Origin: Antitrichia curtipendula
Lineage: Eukaryota > Streptophyta > Bryopsida > Hypnales > Leucodontaceae
Reading direction: 5' to 3'
Assembly: GCA_951230915.1 (NCBI GenBank)
Contig: OX579638.1
Coordinates: 26,988,696 to 27,052,695 of the forward strand
DNA length: 64,000 bases
The notes under the pieces are model-generated. The model ran no database searches. It had not been told where the DNA came from and was given only the letters and a program-made list of their open reading frames with translations. Shown in pieces: positions 33,308 to 45,234 of the stretch. The translations under genes and the position numbers were made by a program. Every line of letters starts with the position of its first letter. The first letter of the stretch is position 1.

Positions 33308-35779
33308 ATGGCTACCGGAGGCAACAGTGAGGGGTCACTTCCTCTTCCTCAGACAACGCGCACTCTTGGTTGCTTGAGCAAGGCTGCCAAAGACAGGACT
33401 CGGAAGCGCAAGGGCACCATTTATAAGAAGCGGTTACATGTATTGAATAGTGAAAATCACATTGCTTTTAAAGGGTGGAACGAGGAGCCACAGCCATGGA
33501 CAATGCAGACCTGCGAAGACTACATCGAATGGTGTCACATCAGCAAGATGTTTCCGGCGTGGCGCCATTATCACAACCGTCACACTAACAAGGCAAATAT
33601 GAAGCATTGTGAAAATGCAGACTTCACTCAAAGGTGTATAGAATTGTGGCAGGCTATTTATAAAACTCCCAACGTAGACAGGAATGAAGTACCTCTCTTC
33701 ATCGCTAGAGGAGCATATGCTGAGGTGGCCCTACAAAAGGTCGATTGGAGCACAGTCAAGGAAACTACATACGTGGCACGTCCAACAAGCGGATCAATAC
33801 CAAGAGGTGTTATGGCTTTTCCAGACGGGGGACTTGGGCCTACTCGAAGTGCTCCTAGAAACAGAATAGCTACTGAAGTTCACAATGATGATTCCAATGA
33901 AGATCCTGATTCTGACGGTACGCGGAAGCCAAACATAGGACAAGACAAAGAAGACACTGTGGGCCCCGCCAAAGTTCAGATTGAAAATGATAAGGATCGT
34001 TCAGCGTCACAAGGTCAAAGAGTGAAAAACCTCCCGAAGGTGCGACGTTCAACCACGCGAATTGGGCCAGGATCAACTTCAACAGCAGGTCCGCATCCAC
34101 CGTTGCCAGCACAAGATGCCAACAACGTCTTCGAATTTGGTCCAAGCGATGACATGCCCATGGGAGCAGTTGTTCGTGCTTCCATCCCTCAATCTAGAGT
34201 GACTCGAACTGACAACGCTATGACTCTAGCTAAGGCTCTCGACCTCCTAAAGACCAAGGACATTAACATTGCTTTGCTGCAAAGCAATGTCAGGAAGTTG
34301 CAATCTCAGTGTGCACACAAAAATCGTCTCCTCTCTCAACAATCTATAGAATTACAACGCCTCAGAGACAAAATACAAGACACTTTTACTTTGTCGGACA
34401 TGGATGATGCCTTTCTTGAGCCGGATTCACATCATTTGGACAAGGTTGTAGGCGACCTCACCGATGATTTGCTTCACCATTCTCCTGTTGCCAAGCGTGC
34501 CAAGCATTCTTCAATGACTCCAAATGCGCTTCTTACGGCAATTCTGGAAGATACTACCAAAAATGATCTCCAGGAGACCCAAGATTCACTCTCGTTTCCT
34601 GTGATTCCTCATTCCGTACAGTCACAATTGAGATTGGATCTCGAAAAAGAAAATAGAATGCTTCGAGATCAATTGTCACAGTTGGGGGCCACATACTATC
34701 ATTGGAAGGTCGCGTGTATCCTCTCAGTGGACAGAGCACAACAAGTTGCAAAGGAATTGGAGAAAATTTCAAGAAACTTCGTTGCACAAGAGCCTAAACG
34801 AGAGTGCGGTCTCACGTCATGGGCATTGATGGAGGACATGTTCCCCACTAACATGGACTTGGCGGAAAAGACCGACACTGATTGGACAGAAAATGGTTGG
34901 GACCACAAAAAACAAATGTCCAGCCATATCGAAGTGGAGGAAAAAAAGCTACTGTGGCCACATCCTGCACCCTTTGTTTTGGACCACACCAAATGTCCCA
35001 TATGTCTAGAGCAATTTGGTCCCGAAGGTGGCTGGGCACTTGGATCATGTACACATGTGTACCATCCTCAATGTCTCATCACGCACTGTTTGATTAAACG
35101 TCGTTGCGTTTTGTGTTCAGTACCATTCCATGATCGTTTGTACACCATGTTCAACTTGACGACTAACATGCCTCCTTCTTGGGAACACAGCAGTGATACC
35201 ACAGAAGACACCAGAATGTGGGGACGAGACTTGCTCTGGAGCTGGAGACAAGGAAACCATGATTTGGAAAAGGGAGTTGCTAGTTCCCAATCGAATTGGG
35301 AAACAGATCTGGAAGAAATTGCCAGAGTTGGAGTCAAGTTGATGGGAAAAGGGCCACAAGGCGAAGGGAGGAGGGCATTCTTCTACCAGTGCCTTGGTGG
35401 ATATTTCAATAAGACCTCCGGAACCTTCAATTGGGGTCCTCATCCACAACGACACCGTTGGAATTTTCAAGGACTGAGGGTGGCCAATCAAGATGCAACG
35501 GCCTCCATAGATGAATTGGACAGCATGTCTTACTTAGACTCTGTATACGGGCCTTATTACCAAACTCAAGCCCTCGACTATCTGTTGGAAGAACACTCTC
35601 CAAAGATCACAAAGACCCTCGAAGCTCTAAAGAATTCCAAAGTCCTGGATTCCATTTTGAAGGCGGACGGACCAGCTTCACGAACTCGTGCCAAGCGTAA
35701 GCTTGATGTTGGGGAGTCATCCACCTACGAACGTGGCGAAGGAAGTGGTTCTCAAAACGACACAAATGTTATCATCTAA
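33308..35779 (+). CDS. Novel N-domain, coiled-coil, RING-H2 protein (hAT cargo)
   Basis: Fully open 823-codon frame, intronless; the ATG at 33308 is chosen for its CCATGG context and position after the TATA box. Residues about 30-160 form a domain shared with the genes at 40546 and 47644: a basic start, FKGWNEEPQPWTM, EWCHISKMFP, then NEVPLFI and VDWSTVK. After it come an acidic Ser/Asp linker and heptad-rich helices at about 300-360 and 440-490. At 563-603 is a RING-H2 finger (C-x2-C...C-T-H-x2-H-x2-C...C-x2-C), suggesting E3 ubiquitin ligase activity. The C-terminal 220 residues contain a Trp-rich region (RRAFFYQCLGGYFNK, GTFNWGPHP) of unknown type. It may modify host or transposition proteins; that is inference. 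It is the only cargo gene without a stop codon or insertion. Confidence 0.82.
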   Translation: MATGGNSEGSLPLPQTTRTLGCLSKAAKDRTRKRKGTIYKKRLHVLNSENHIAFKGWNEEPQPWTMQTCEDYIEWCHISKMFPAWRHYHNRHTNKANMKHCENADFTQRCIELWQAIYKTPNVDRNEVPLFIARGAYAEVALQKVDWSTVKETTYVARPTSGSIPRGVMAFPDGGLGPTRSAPRNRIATEVHNDDSNEDPDSDGTRKPNIGQDKEDTVGPAKVQIENDKDRSASQGQRVKNLPKVRRSTTRIGPGSTSTAGPHPPLPAQDANNVFEFGPSDDMPMGAVVRASIPQSRVTRTDNAMTLAKALDLLKTKDINIALLQSNVRKLQSQCAHKNRLLSQQSIELQRLRDKIQDTFTLSDMDDAFLEPDSHHLDKVVGDLTDDLLHHSPVAKRAKHSSMTPNALLTAILEDTTKNDLQETQDSLSFPVIPHSVQSQLRLDLEKENRMLRDQLSQLGATYYHWKVACILSVDRAQQVAKELEKISRNFVAQEPKRECGLTSWALMEDMFPTNMDLAEKTDTDWTENGWDHKKQMSSHIEVEEKKLLWPHPAPFVLDHTKCPICLEQFGPEGGWALGSCTHVYHPQCLITHCLIKRRCVLCSVPFHDRLYTMFNLTTNMPPSWEHSSDTTEDTRMWGRDLLWSWRQGNHDLEKGVASSQSNWETDLEEIARVGVKLMGKGPQGEGRRAFFYQCLGGYFNKTSGTFNWGPHPQRHRWNFQGLRVANQDATASIDELDSMSYLDSVYGPYYQTQALDYLLEEHSPKITKTLEALKNSKVLDSILKADGPASRTRAKRKLDVGESSTYERGEGSGSQNDTNVII

Positions 35780-36299
35780 ACATTTTTGTTCTTTGTTTAC
35801 GTGAACATCTTTTTGCATAATAGTATACGTGTTGTAAGGCCCCTAGCATATGGTCATACTATATCTACACTAGCAATGGCAAGCAGTGTTTAGTAGTTTT
35901 GTTTTTCTTCTTCGATTCCACTTCTGTGGCTTCGTTTTCTAATTTATACTTATGTACTGCAATTTTATATTGCTTTGGTTTTCAATATATACTACCTTGC
36001 CTTTCTTGTTTAAAAATGAGGCCATCCATACAAAATTTGGAAATCATCATCAATATTTAATTCTAAACCGATGCAACCCAAACTATTTTCTGCTTCACTT
36101 ATTCAAGTACATTGTTCAAAAATTTGTGATTCATCATTCTAGCCAATTGCCAGTTCAATGTGCCTAAAATTGAAATTGTACACTTCTCTACCTTGTATTG
36201 ATGGTGAAGTAATGTCGTCCAACATTTATAGAAAAAAAAACGTACGTCTTGTAACTTCTGCAATTCAATGAATAAGTAGGAAAACGGGTTCACAATACA
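35780..36299. other. Spacer after the RING-H2 gene
   Basis: AT-rich 3' flank of the gene; nothing else recognised. Confidence 0.5.
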
Positions 36300-37747
36300 T
36301 ATAAAAAAATTGAACCACAGATCTCTTGCTAGAACAATCTCACCAATGAAATTATTATATTTCAATTCCATCTTAGAGCTTTTAACACATTAGTTCTTCC
36401 TTCAATCTTGAACTTACTTCTTCTTAACAGCTTCTTAACAAGTGAAAATGAAGTGTTTTTTTTTTTTTAATTTACTAAACTCTGAATTCAATTCTTCAAC
36501 ATAAAAAAATAGTAGATTCAAAATCAGTATTGCCCAAATTCTAAGTTACTCCCTAAAGTCCCATTGTCCCCTTGGGGGACAAATGGGATTTCGGGCAGGA
36601 ACGTACAGGCTGAATTTTTGTTCTGATTTTTTAAAACTTTTTTTGAAGAAAGAAAAATTGATTATCTTCGTGGGAATATAATTTTTATTTCAGTTGGTGC
36701 CCGGGAGCAAAAATTATACCACAAAAAGCCCCAAACCAAACTCGTCGGGCAGCACCAAAAAAATCACAGGAAGTCAAAAAAAAATTTAATTTTTTTTTTT
36801 CCTAAAATATTAAATTTCTATATACGTGTGAAGCTTTGATTCATTCTATTTGGACAAGTATTGAATTAGTTATGGACAATCCTGTTTTTTGGGCAATCTA
36901 AGCATTTTCTTGGAAAAATAATTTTTAGGATTCATTTTTGAATGCAATTTTTAGAATTTTGAAAAAAAAAACATTAGATAAGGTTGTTCTTTCTTGCTAG
37001 AACAATCTCACCGTTGGAATTATTGTGTTTCAATACAACCTTGGAGCTATTAATGATTTAGTTTTTTATTCAATCTTGGACCTACATCTACTTAACAATT
37101 TTTTAAAGAATGAAAATCGAGTGTTTATTTTTTGAAATTTTTTTCATAAGTTCTCAACACAATTCTTCAATACAAAAATTTTAAACTTGGAGTCCATAGA
37201 GTAAATTTTTGTTCCAAATGGCGACCAAAGTCAGCTGAAATTGGAAAAAAAGCATTCAAAAACATGACTGTCCAACTACAAAATGCTGATGTCTTCTAAT
37301 CCGTACGGTCAAATTTGATGAAATTTTTATCACATGATCTTAGACAAATGAAGTACAAGATCCTACGGTTTAATTTTTTTTTAAATTTTTTTTGGTTTCT
37401 TGGATGAACGCAGCAGAAATGACAGTTTTCAGTGGTTTAGGGCCAGAAAATAGCTTTGGGACTTTAGGGGTTAAGATGATTCAAAGCCAAAAAATATATT
37501 CAAGCAAGGTATAAAAAAAATCGCTTACTTCACTTTAAATGTAAATATCTTACAATGAACATGGTAAAATATTTTTCAATTTCTTCTACACATTTATATA
37601 CTAGTCTAGTAAAAGATCTTACGGTATGATTACTTAGATATGCCGGAACAAAAAATTAAAGTTGTCAACACCTTCGCCACCTTGCAATAGAAGTGATACT
37701 TTTGAGTGGTCTTTTTGAAAATAAGGCCTTTGGACTTCAGCGGTTAA
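36300..37747 (-). mobile_element. TTAA-flanked element, copy e, interrupted by copy d
   Basis: Runs leftward from TTAA at 37744-37747 (tip read on the minus strand TTAACCGCTGAAGTCC). It is interrupted at 37474-36546 by copy d and continues from 36545 leftward with the family landmarks (TTCAAGATTGAAGGA, GGTGAGATTGTTCTAGCAAG). The interruption lies exactly where uninterrupted copies have TTAA (9095-9098 in copy b, TTTAACTT in the copy at 53418), so copy d used that TTAA as target. Confidence 0.7.
36546..37474 (-). mobile_element. TTAA-flanked element, copy d, nested in copy e
   Basis: Minus-strand start TTAACCCCTAAAGTCCC at 37474, other end TTACTCCCTAAAGTCCC at 36546: a clear inverted repeat of about 13 bp. 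An inner hairpin (CCATTGTCCCC...GGGGGACAAATGG) lies next to the 36546 end. Interior landmarks are TGTCATTTCT and GTAGGATCTTG. 929 bp, non-coding. Confidence 0.78.
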
Positions 37748-39100
37748 CTTAAGTTTTCTAGCAATACTAAGTTATAAGGTTTGAATCCAAATAATAAAGA
37801 ACTGAACTTAGAGCAACGTGTAGGAAAATGAAATTAATTTGTGCAATTTTTTTTTAATGCTCAAAATTATTTTTAAGTTGAAGTCCATACAAGCTTGAAA
37901 TTTTTTTTAATACTTATATTAGCAAGATAGAATTAAAACTCACTAATTCCTAAGGTAGCAAGCCAAAAAATGATTGTCCAAAAACCAAGATCCTCCATAT
38001 CTTTCACATCATTTAATATCAAAATAAAATTAATCAAAACTTTTCATGTAGCAAAGAATATAATGTATGAGAAAATCTATTTGAAACAAGAAAGAAAATT
38101 TAGGTCAATTATATCTATTACTCTATTAGTGTCTAGTCTCATTGGTTTTTAAACTCTTTGGCATAAGTCTTACTTCTTTAGGACTTATTCAAATTAAAAA
38201 TATGTATTCCTAAGAAGATGATATGTTCATATATTCTTCAAGAAAGTTCCAAGATATATTTACAAAATTAAAGGCACATGTATTTGGAGTTTTGCACAGA
38301 ATCCTTTTTATCCATCAAGAGACTAAACGTTCTTTTATGGGTTATCATTCTTTATTTTTTAATTTGGAAATTTTCAAATAAAAGAGCAAAAGACAAGTTA
38401 GACCAATTCATAAGCTTTTCCTTCCTTCAAGGTCCGCAAAATAAAACTCCTTATTTTAACTTTCATCGGTGTCATTTGGAATTCTGCAGTTCAAGTTTTC
38501 GGTAATCCGTACCAACTACCAAGCCATGAATGTAAACAATCTAAAAAAAATAATTAATTTTTTTTGGTAATTTTTTTATTCGCTCTCCAATTTCACAGCA
38601 AATCTTTGAAAATCTGCTCTAACGTCTACAATATTTTTGGAGACATGAAACAAGCTTTCACAATTACATTATGGGGGGTGCGGTGCCATCATTCCTATAA
38701 TATTCATGCTGTAATTTCAAATTATTGTATCAATAGAGCATGAAAGAATTATCAGAAATACCAAACTAAACTTCATAGTCCTTCAAGGATTACAATTCAT
38801 ATCTATAAAAGTTATCTTCATTTTGTTATCAAAATTCTTTTTTAACACAAACATTACAACTCAAGTTTCATAGATCCTTTGAAATTTAGAGCTCTACACT
38901 TCTCATAAAATGTCTTCACCCCCATATGGGGCAACATGCCAATTAAGAAGTTTTCATACACACGCCATAAAAAAGAAATATAAACACTTTTGAATGAGAA
39001 AATATTATATTTATTTATTTACTCAAGGTAACTGATAGTCTAACATCCCAAACAAGGGTGGGCAAAATGTAAAATTCCCACTCTGCTCCTATGTGTACCA
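37748..39100. other. Gene-free spacer inside the hAT element
   Basis: AT-rich; no coding region recognised. It separates the RING-H2 gene from the minus-strand paralogue. Confidence 0.5.
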
Positions 39101-40546
39101 CTAAGTGCTAAAAACAAAGTCGCTTTCAATGGGACCCGGCCCCATTGCGTCCACCTCTGCCTCTGTTTTTCCTATGGTACTCATCTGAAACTTCCGCCAT
39201 TCTTTGAGAAAATAAAGTTCAGATTCCAAATGGCGTAGCGATTCTTGTACCGCCATTGCATTCATGGAGTGTAGCTTCACCAATGAACGAAGCCTTGCCA
39301 CTTCTTCAGCACTGGTACTTGGCTCATGTTCAACAGCGGCGATGCAATATTCTTTTTCTTTTTTCTTTATTGCTACATCGAGGTCTCGCCTTTCATTCTC
39401 GTAAATCCAACGTTCACGTTCCAGGAGATCGCGCTTTGATTGCCATACCACATACTCGTCCATGTAGTGCACCCTTCCACTTTCACGCTGCCTGAAATAA
39501 AAATCACGATTTTTTTCCAAATCCTTCAAGTACTTGTCGTTTTCTTGGATGCTTTTTGTTACTCCCTCCAACTGCTTCTTCAAATCATCTACGACAACGG
39601 GACCCACTTGTACTGAGAGTTCATTCTCATTTAATTGACGGAGTTCATTCATCTTCTCACGCAAAGCAGATCTTACACTTGCCGCCTTGACACTCAACAA
39701 CTCTATGTCGTCTTCCGAATCGCTTCCATCAACGCTGCGGTTCCGCTTTAGAACAACATGTTCCACTTCCATAGGCCCTGCATCTTCCATGCCTTGCACA
39801 TCAACGTGGGATTCTGTGATGGGCTCGTCAACCTTTATTTTTCCCTTCCTATCTATTTCCAAACCCAAAGCCTTGTTCATGACTTCCATGAGAAAATCGT
39901 CATCATCACTGTGGAAAGAATATCCATCGTATTCATGGGTGTGTTCATCTTCGCTAGAAGTCGCCGACCACACTACATTTTCATCAGAAATGAAAAACTT
40001 CCCAGGCTTTGCCGATGTCACCGATTCCTTCACATCCGGCGCTACATCTGCCCAAGGAATACTTGATTCTCCTGGATGGGTCCCGATTGGAAGATCCTTA
40101 ATGCTTGACCAATCCACCTCTTTCTTCAATACAACTTCAACATACACCATTCCTGCAAGAAAGAAAGAAAAATTGTCGTTTCGATACGTTTGTAGGCCTT
40201 TATAGAGTTCCTTCCACACCTCGCAGCATCTTTCTTAGAAGGCTCTGTTCTTGCAATATGCAAGATTTACCTTGTTCGACTTCAAGTAGAACTTGTGACG
40301 ATACAACGGAAATAACTTGTCGATGTGGCACCAATCCACATATTTCTGAACCGTCTTATAAGTCCAAGGCGTGGGTTCATCTCTCCAACCCTTGAAAGCC
40401 TTAATCTTCGGATGGATCAAGATGGCCTTGCGCTTCTTGTGGATTTTTCCTTTCTTTTTTCGATCCTTGCCTCGAAGCGCCTTGGACTCTTTTCCAGCTT
40501 CTGATCTCGGTACAACAGGTGGCGAAGGTTGGGCCTCCTCTTCCAT
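39101..40546 (-). CDS. Second paralogue of the novel N-domain/coiled-coil family, one in-frame stop
   Basis: About 481 codons. Start ATG at 40546 (MEEEAQPSP), the first ATG in frame after a well-formed TATA box at about 40711. The shared N-domain lies at about 35-150: KIKAFKGWRDEPTPWTYKT, WCHIDKLFP, then SFFLAGMVYVEVVL and VDWSSIK. An acidic stretch follows, then long charged helices (predicted coiled coil) to the end; there is no RING finger. A TAA at 40237-40235 falls inside the N-domain (RAF*ERCCEVWKELY), where the paralogues have Thr or Val, and the frame continues unchanged on both sides. So it is a young pseudogene unless the stop is read through. The neighbouring kinase-like gene is on the same strand with its own promoter. 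Confidence 0.75.
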
Positions 40547-40627
40547 CGCAATACACAGGAATATTCCTTCCCCTGATGCCAAAATGATCAAAATACGCCC
40601 TCCAAAACTCTGACCCCTAGCTCACGA

Positions 40628-40880
40628 GCAAGCACTCAGCCACTTCAAGGCGGATGAGAGACAATGCGCAAAGCCAGGAGTGGAGAACGCGGGTGATGGG
40701 CGACCTCTTATATACCCGATGTCGCCTGGGGCGCGTATGGAGGGCGACTGCGGGTCCGAAGGCAGGTGAGGGCGACTGCGGGTACCAGGCGACCGCGTGT
40801 CCAGGGCGACCGCGTGTCCAAGCGACTGCGTGTCCAGGGCGACCGCGTGTTCAGACGACCTCGTGTCCAGGGCGACCGCA
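40628..40880 (-). promoter_or_regulatory. Promoter of the second paralogue: GTCGCC array, TATA box, conserved leader
   Basis: On the minus strand: repeated GACACGCGGTCGCC-type motifs (40880-40740), then GGGTATATAAGAGGTCGCCC with the TATA box at 40708-40715. A leader block follows that is closely similar to those at 43510-43600 and 47465-47550 (TTCTCCACT, GCGCA(T/C)TG, TCATCCGCCT, GCTGA(G/A)TGC). The motif orientation relative to transcription is the same as at the other promoters of this element. Confidence 0.78.
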
Positions 40881-40892
40881 GTGGCCCCTTGT

Positions 40893-41480
40893 TTAACTTA
40901 AAGTCTCAACAACATTTTTCCATCAAAATTTGCTCGAAACTGCCATTTCTATTGCATTCACTTAAGGAAGTAGGAAAAATATATCTTTTTAGAATCCAAA
41001 CGTAGGATCTTCTACTACACTTATTTCACATCATGTGGTAAAAATTTTGTGATTTTTGACCTTACGGATTGAAGATTTGAAGGTTATTAGCATTCAAGGT
41101 CAAAGAAATTTTTTTTTTTCAAGAAAATGCTTTCATTGTCTGGAAAAAAAAAGAATCTCCAGAACTTTCACATCAATAATCTAAATGGAATGAATCAAAG
41201 ATTCCCATTTAGACAAACATATAATGCATAAGAAAAAAAAAAATGATTTCAACTTTTTGTAGATTTTTGTGGGCTACTCGGTCTTGCCCGATTTAAGGTT
41301 ATTATAGCATAACTTTTGCTCCCGAGCACCGATTGAAGTAAAAATTATATTTCTATAGAGATAATAAGTTGCTCTATCTTATGAGACAATTTCAAAAAGT
41401 TTCACCAAAAATTGAGCTCATAGAAGCTTGCCCAAACTTTCAAGAGTCCCCCAAGGGGACTTCCGAAACTTTAGGGGTCA
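40893..41480 (+). mobile_element. TTAA-flanked element, copy g, diverged or shortened
   Basis: Starts TTAACTTAAAGTCTC right behind the promoter array, with the family landmarks CTGCCATTTCTATT, CGTAGGATCTTCTA, CATAACTTTTGCTCC, and a C-rich hairpin GAGTCCCCCAAGGGGAC near 41450. It ends ACTTTAGGGGTCA at about 41480. About 590 bp, so shorter inside than copies b and d. Confidence 0.65.
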
Positions 41481-41846
41481 TAGGATAAAGTCCGATTATT
41501 TATAAAAGACATTACGAGAAGGCATCTTTTGGATGAAAATCTTTTGAGCCTCAAATTTAGTTTCTGTTTCCTAAACTCTATGGCACAATAGTTTGGAAGC
41601 AAATGTGGCCAAGTACATCTGAACCAACAATTCTATGAAGTTTGAACACCAAAATCCAAATTCAGCATTCAATATATGGAAGTAACGGAACAGGGTGGTC
41701 TGCATTCAACATACTTGTTTTTTTGGAAGACATTACGCATGGTATAAAAACTTTTTGTATATTGACATTGCTATTACAAAATGAAAGGCGCACAATGTGG
41801 CCAACAATTTGAAGCCGACTTGATAACATCAGTTCCTATAGTCCTA
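41481..41846. other. Spacer
   Basis: AT-rich sequence between the TTAA-ended element and the kinase-like gene; nothing recognised. Confidence 0.5.
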
Positions 41847-43430
41847 CTACAAAATTGAGTCACGGAAAACTACTTCCGGGGGCTTCATGTACCACGGTTT
41901 ATCCATGAGCAACTTTGTAACCTCAATACATGTCGGTCTCTTCTTTGGATCAGGGTTAGTGAGTTCACCCAACTTGATGGCAAAGTACATGGATCCCTCG
42001 CGCCTCTTAAAAAAGTCCGTATCGTATTCGACCATATTAAGAAGATTCATCCATTCGGTCAACTTTCCAATAGAATACGAGTCTGATTGCACTGTATATT
42101 TATATTGTGATTGCATAATCTCTAGGCTCGTACTGGAATTTCGTGGACCAAACGTATAAAACAACTCCGGAGCCACCCACCAACGGCTTTGTAAGGATTG
42201 CTGCTTCTTCTCCTCAGAATCATATCCATAATGTGAAGGAGCTCCTTCATCAAAACGACTTGAAATTCCGAAATCACAAATCCCGATGTTGATTACTTCA
42301 TCCGAATAATCGGGGAAATGCAGCAGTATATTTTGAGGGTTTAGGTAATTGTGTAGCACCAAAGACTCGTGCATGAGATGTGTCACATACACTAAAGCCC
42401 ACGCCAACTTTGCCTTGTGCCTTCGGAACAAGCTAAAATGTTTTTGATTGTCCTCTGTAAGTTTCCACACCCGCTTCATTTCATGCTAGTCAACGTTCTC
42501 TGATACCTTCTCATCCAATCTTCGCATTTCAAGCCATGTACCACCATTCCACCACAATGTGTACGCTTCCATAGTTTTGGCGTGAATACCAAAAAACTTA
42601 ATAATGCCAGGATGGTTTACGGGGCATGCCAAGGCCTCTACGGATCGTTGCTCCCTCGCTTCACGCATGTTCTTTGACTTTGGCACTTTCCCAGCAAAAG
42701 CAACGTATGGCGGGATTGTTTGCATCCCTTCAATGTGCACCTTGCGCACCATTCCATACCCACCTTGACGGTCAAATCCAGTGAGGGCAATTACTTTTGC
42801 CTGAGGAGAGATCCATGTGACAGTGGAGCCAGCCTCTCGTGCAAAACCCGCCTTCAATGCGTCCGTTTTCCACTTCATACCCCTCACATGATTCTTCGAA
42901 AGTTTCTTCACAACTTCATGCCACCACGCCATCTTTTCACGGAATTCCTTGGCTTCATCATCTCCTGCAAATCCCGGCACTTCCGGTCGCATCTGTAGCA
43001 TTATTTCCTTGGTGTTGAATATGCATGTCTTTACAGTGTTTTCAATCCACAATTCGTATTGGGAAAAGTACGTCTCCTCCACGTCTCCAAAATCTTGCGA
43101 TGCTCTGCACTTGCTTAAAATTCTTGCCTCCAAATCAGCAGTCAATTTGAAGATGCCATGGGATGGGTCCCTTAGGTAATTGGCCTCCAAGAACTGTGTA
43201 GTTTTTCCCGCATACCAGGACAGGCAACCCTCAAATGCATAGTTTGCATAATTGGAAGGAGGATAGGTTGAATCCTTGTCATGTGCCGTTATGATTTTCT
43301 TCTTCCTCTTCGTTTGCCCTTCACTCCCTGTTGCCTCACTAACAGGTATCTGCAGAGCAAACAATGCCGCATCATCTAAATCAAAAATGGATTTCCGTGT
43401 TGAGCTGCTGCCTTTCTGTGGATTAGCCAT
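41847..43430 (-). CDS. Kinase-like protein with degenerate catalytic loop (hAT cargo), one in-frame stop
   Basis: About 527 codons from ATG at 43430 (MANPQKG). Residues 1-200 form an unknown N-terminal region. The kinase-like domain follows: a glycine-rich loop GGYGMVRKV, a Lys in VAFAGKV, the segment NHPGIIKFFG, a catalytic-loop position reading HNYLNPQN where active kinases have HRDLKPEN, an intact DFG (ICDFGISS), WWVAPELF in place of the APE segment, and DSYSIGKL for helix F. Loss of the HRD Asp suggests a pseudokinase or an unusual mechanism. A TAG at 42488-42486 (NVD*HEMK) separates the N and C lobes in the same frame, so this copy cannot give a full protein without readthrough. The promoter is shared in type with the N-domain genes. 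Confidence 0.75.
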
Positions 43431-43504
43431 TGTGGTCGGAAAAAATACTCACGTTGCTTTCTTCAAGTTCGTAGTTGAGAGAAGCAAAAACTCCCCCCCT
43501 CGTA

Positions 43505-43808
43505 CCAACTCACACCCCCTGGCCCACGAGCACGCATTCAGCCACTTCGAGGCGGATGAAAGGCAGTGCGCAAGGCCGGAAGTGGAGAATGCGGGTTGGG
43601 GCGACTTCTTAAGTACTCGCAGTCGCCCTGGGGCGATTGCGAGTTCCAGGAAAGGGCGACCGCAGGTTCCAGGAAAGGGTGACCGCTGAACTTGGGCGAC
43701 CGCGGAACCAAGGCGACCGCGGGTCCTTGCCGACCGCGGAACTTGGGCGACCGTGGGTTCAGGCGACCGCGGAACCTGGCCGACCGCGGGTCTTGGGCGA
43801 CCGCGGGT
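43505..43808 (-). promoter_or_regulatory. Promoter of the kinase-like gene: GTCGCC array, TATA-like box, conserved leader
   Basis: Minus strand: about eight copies of CCGCGGTCGCC or CCGCGGTCGGC type (43805-43660), then GCGAGTACTTAAGAAGTCGCC, where TACTTAAG at about 43608-43616 takes the TATA position. A leader close to that at 40628-40700 follows (CATTCTCCACTTCCGGCC, TTTCATCCGCCTCGAAGTGGCTGA in part). Confidence 0.75.
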
Positions 43809-43829
43809 TTTCTCCCCGTCTTGTTGTTT

Positions 43830-44439
43830 TGAATTAGTACTTAAGAAGTTATGGACAATCTTCCTATTTTGGTGAACTTCCACCATTCTTGAAAAAGAAA
43901 CTAATTAAATTCATGTTTGAATGCAAAGATCACAATTTATACTAAAAAATATATAGACATAGTTCATGAATCTTGCTAGAACAATCTTGCGATTATTGTT
44001 TTCCATTTCCATCTTAGAACTCTTCAAATTTTAGTTTTGCCTTCCATCTTGACCCTGCTTGTATGTAACAATTACTTTCGAAAAGTGAAAACCAAATGTT
44101 TTTAAGTTGAATTTTAGTTCCTAATTTCTCAATCCACGACTTCATTATAAAAAATTTAGAAACAAAAATTGGTGGTGGCAAAATACTAAATTAAGAAGAT
44201 TCAAACAAATGTAGTTAATGAAGATCCCCAAACAAATGATTTCTTCACTTCAAATTCAAATATCTTCCAATCTACGTGGTAAAGGGTTTTGAAATTTCTT
44301 CTACACATTATTATACTAGTCTATTACAATAGTCTACAGCCAAAAATGCCAAAAATTTCTAAAGTTTACAATTCATGGCTAAAAAATGGCATTCTTCATG
44401 CTTCTTGAGGAAAAAATGGCCTTCGATCCTCTGGATTAA
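43830..44439 (-). mobile_element. TTAA-flanked element, copy f, truncated
   Basis: Minus-strand start TTAATCCAGAGGATCGAAGG at 44439, then the family landmarks leftward (AGACTAGTATAATAATGTG, TTGGAAGATATTTG, TTCTTAATTTAG, GCAAGATTC). It ends near 43830 beside the promoter array with GTTATGGACAATC. It preserves the TTAA (at about 44193) that copy d used as target in copy e. Confidence 0.6.
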
Positions 44440-45234
44440 ATTCAAATCCCATGGACTTACATAAAATTGTATCAAAAAATATTGTCGTTGCAATATTTTA
44501 ATTCGATTTCAAACATATGTACGGAATATGCATACGCACATCTTCCATATTAAAAAATGACTCCCTATAGTAACAATTATATGACATACAAAGGGTGCAA
44601 TGTGAGGTGCCATATGACTAAACTTTGTGAAATACATATCTCTATGTTGATTAACTAGATTTTGCCAACATAAATCCATAATTGTATTGTCTTGTTGAAA
44701 TTTATAAAATTATTTACCTTATGAGGGCCAAGTATAACAATCTTAGCATGATAAAGAAATACCTATTTTACAAACTTTGACACCGCCCCTACCCCCCCAA
44801 TATAGAAATCTTTGCATAAAGAATTGTAAAACTTTCCAAGAACAGCAAGAAGTACTCATTGAGGAGAAGATATAAATCAAATGATTCCTACATATGTCCA
44901 CAACCAAATTAAAATATTTCAACAACAATGACTTTATTGAATTATAAATATAAATCCATGAGTATAAAATAAAAAATTTATAGAAAAGGAAATTTTATTG
45001 TTGAAAACACAAATTTAGTATGTTACACACCAATTAGGAAAAATGCAATTTTATTTAGGCTTACTAAAAAATACCAATTATGATCCACCTTGCTACAAAA
45101 TTCTTTGTATGGCTCAACGAGGTTGTTTATAGGATTACTGTATTTGATTGTGCATTTCTACCATGTGTCACATATTTAGAAAATCTCTTTACTTGTTCCT
45201 AATCATCTCTTCCAAATTGAACTTCCGTTCCCTA
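44440..45234. other. Gene-free spacer
   Basis: AT-rich; no coding region recognised. Confidence 0.5.

Noticed and set aside
43449..43886. 145-codon minus-strand frame across the kinase promoter
   Set aside because: Consists of translated motif repeats and lies between the TATA-like box and the neighbouring element.
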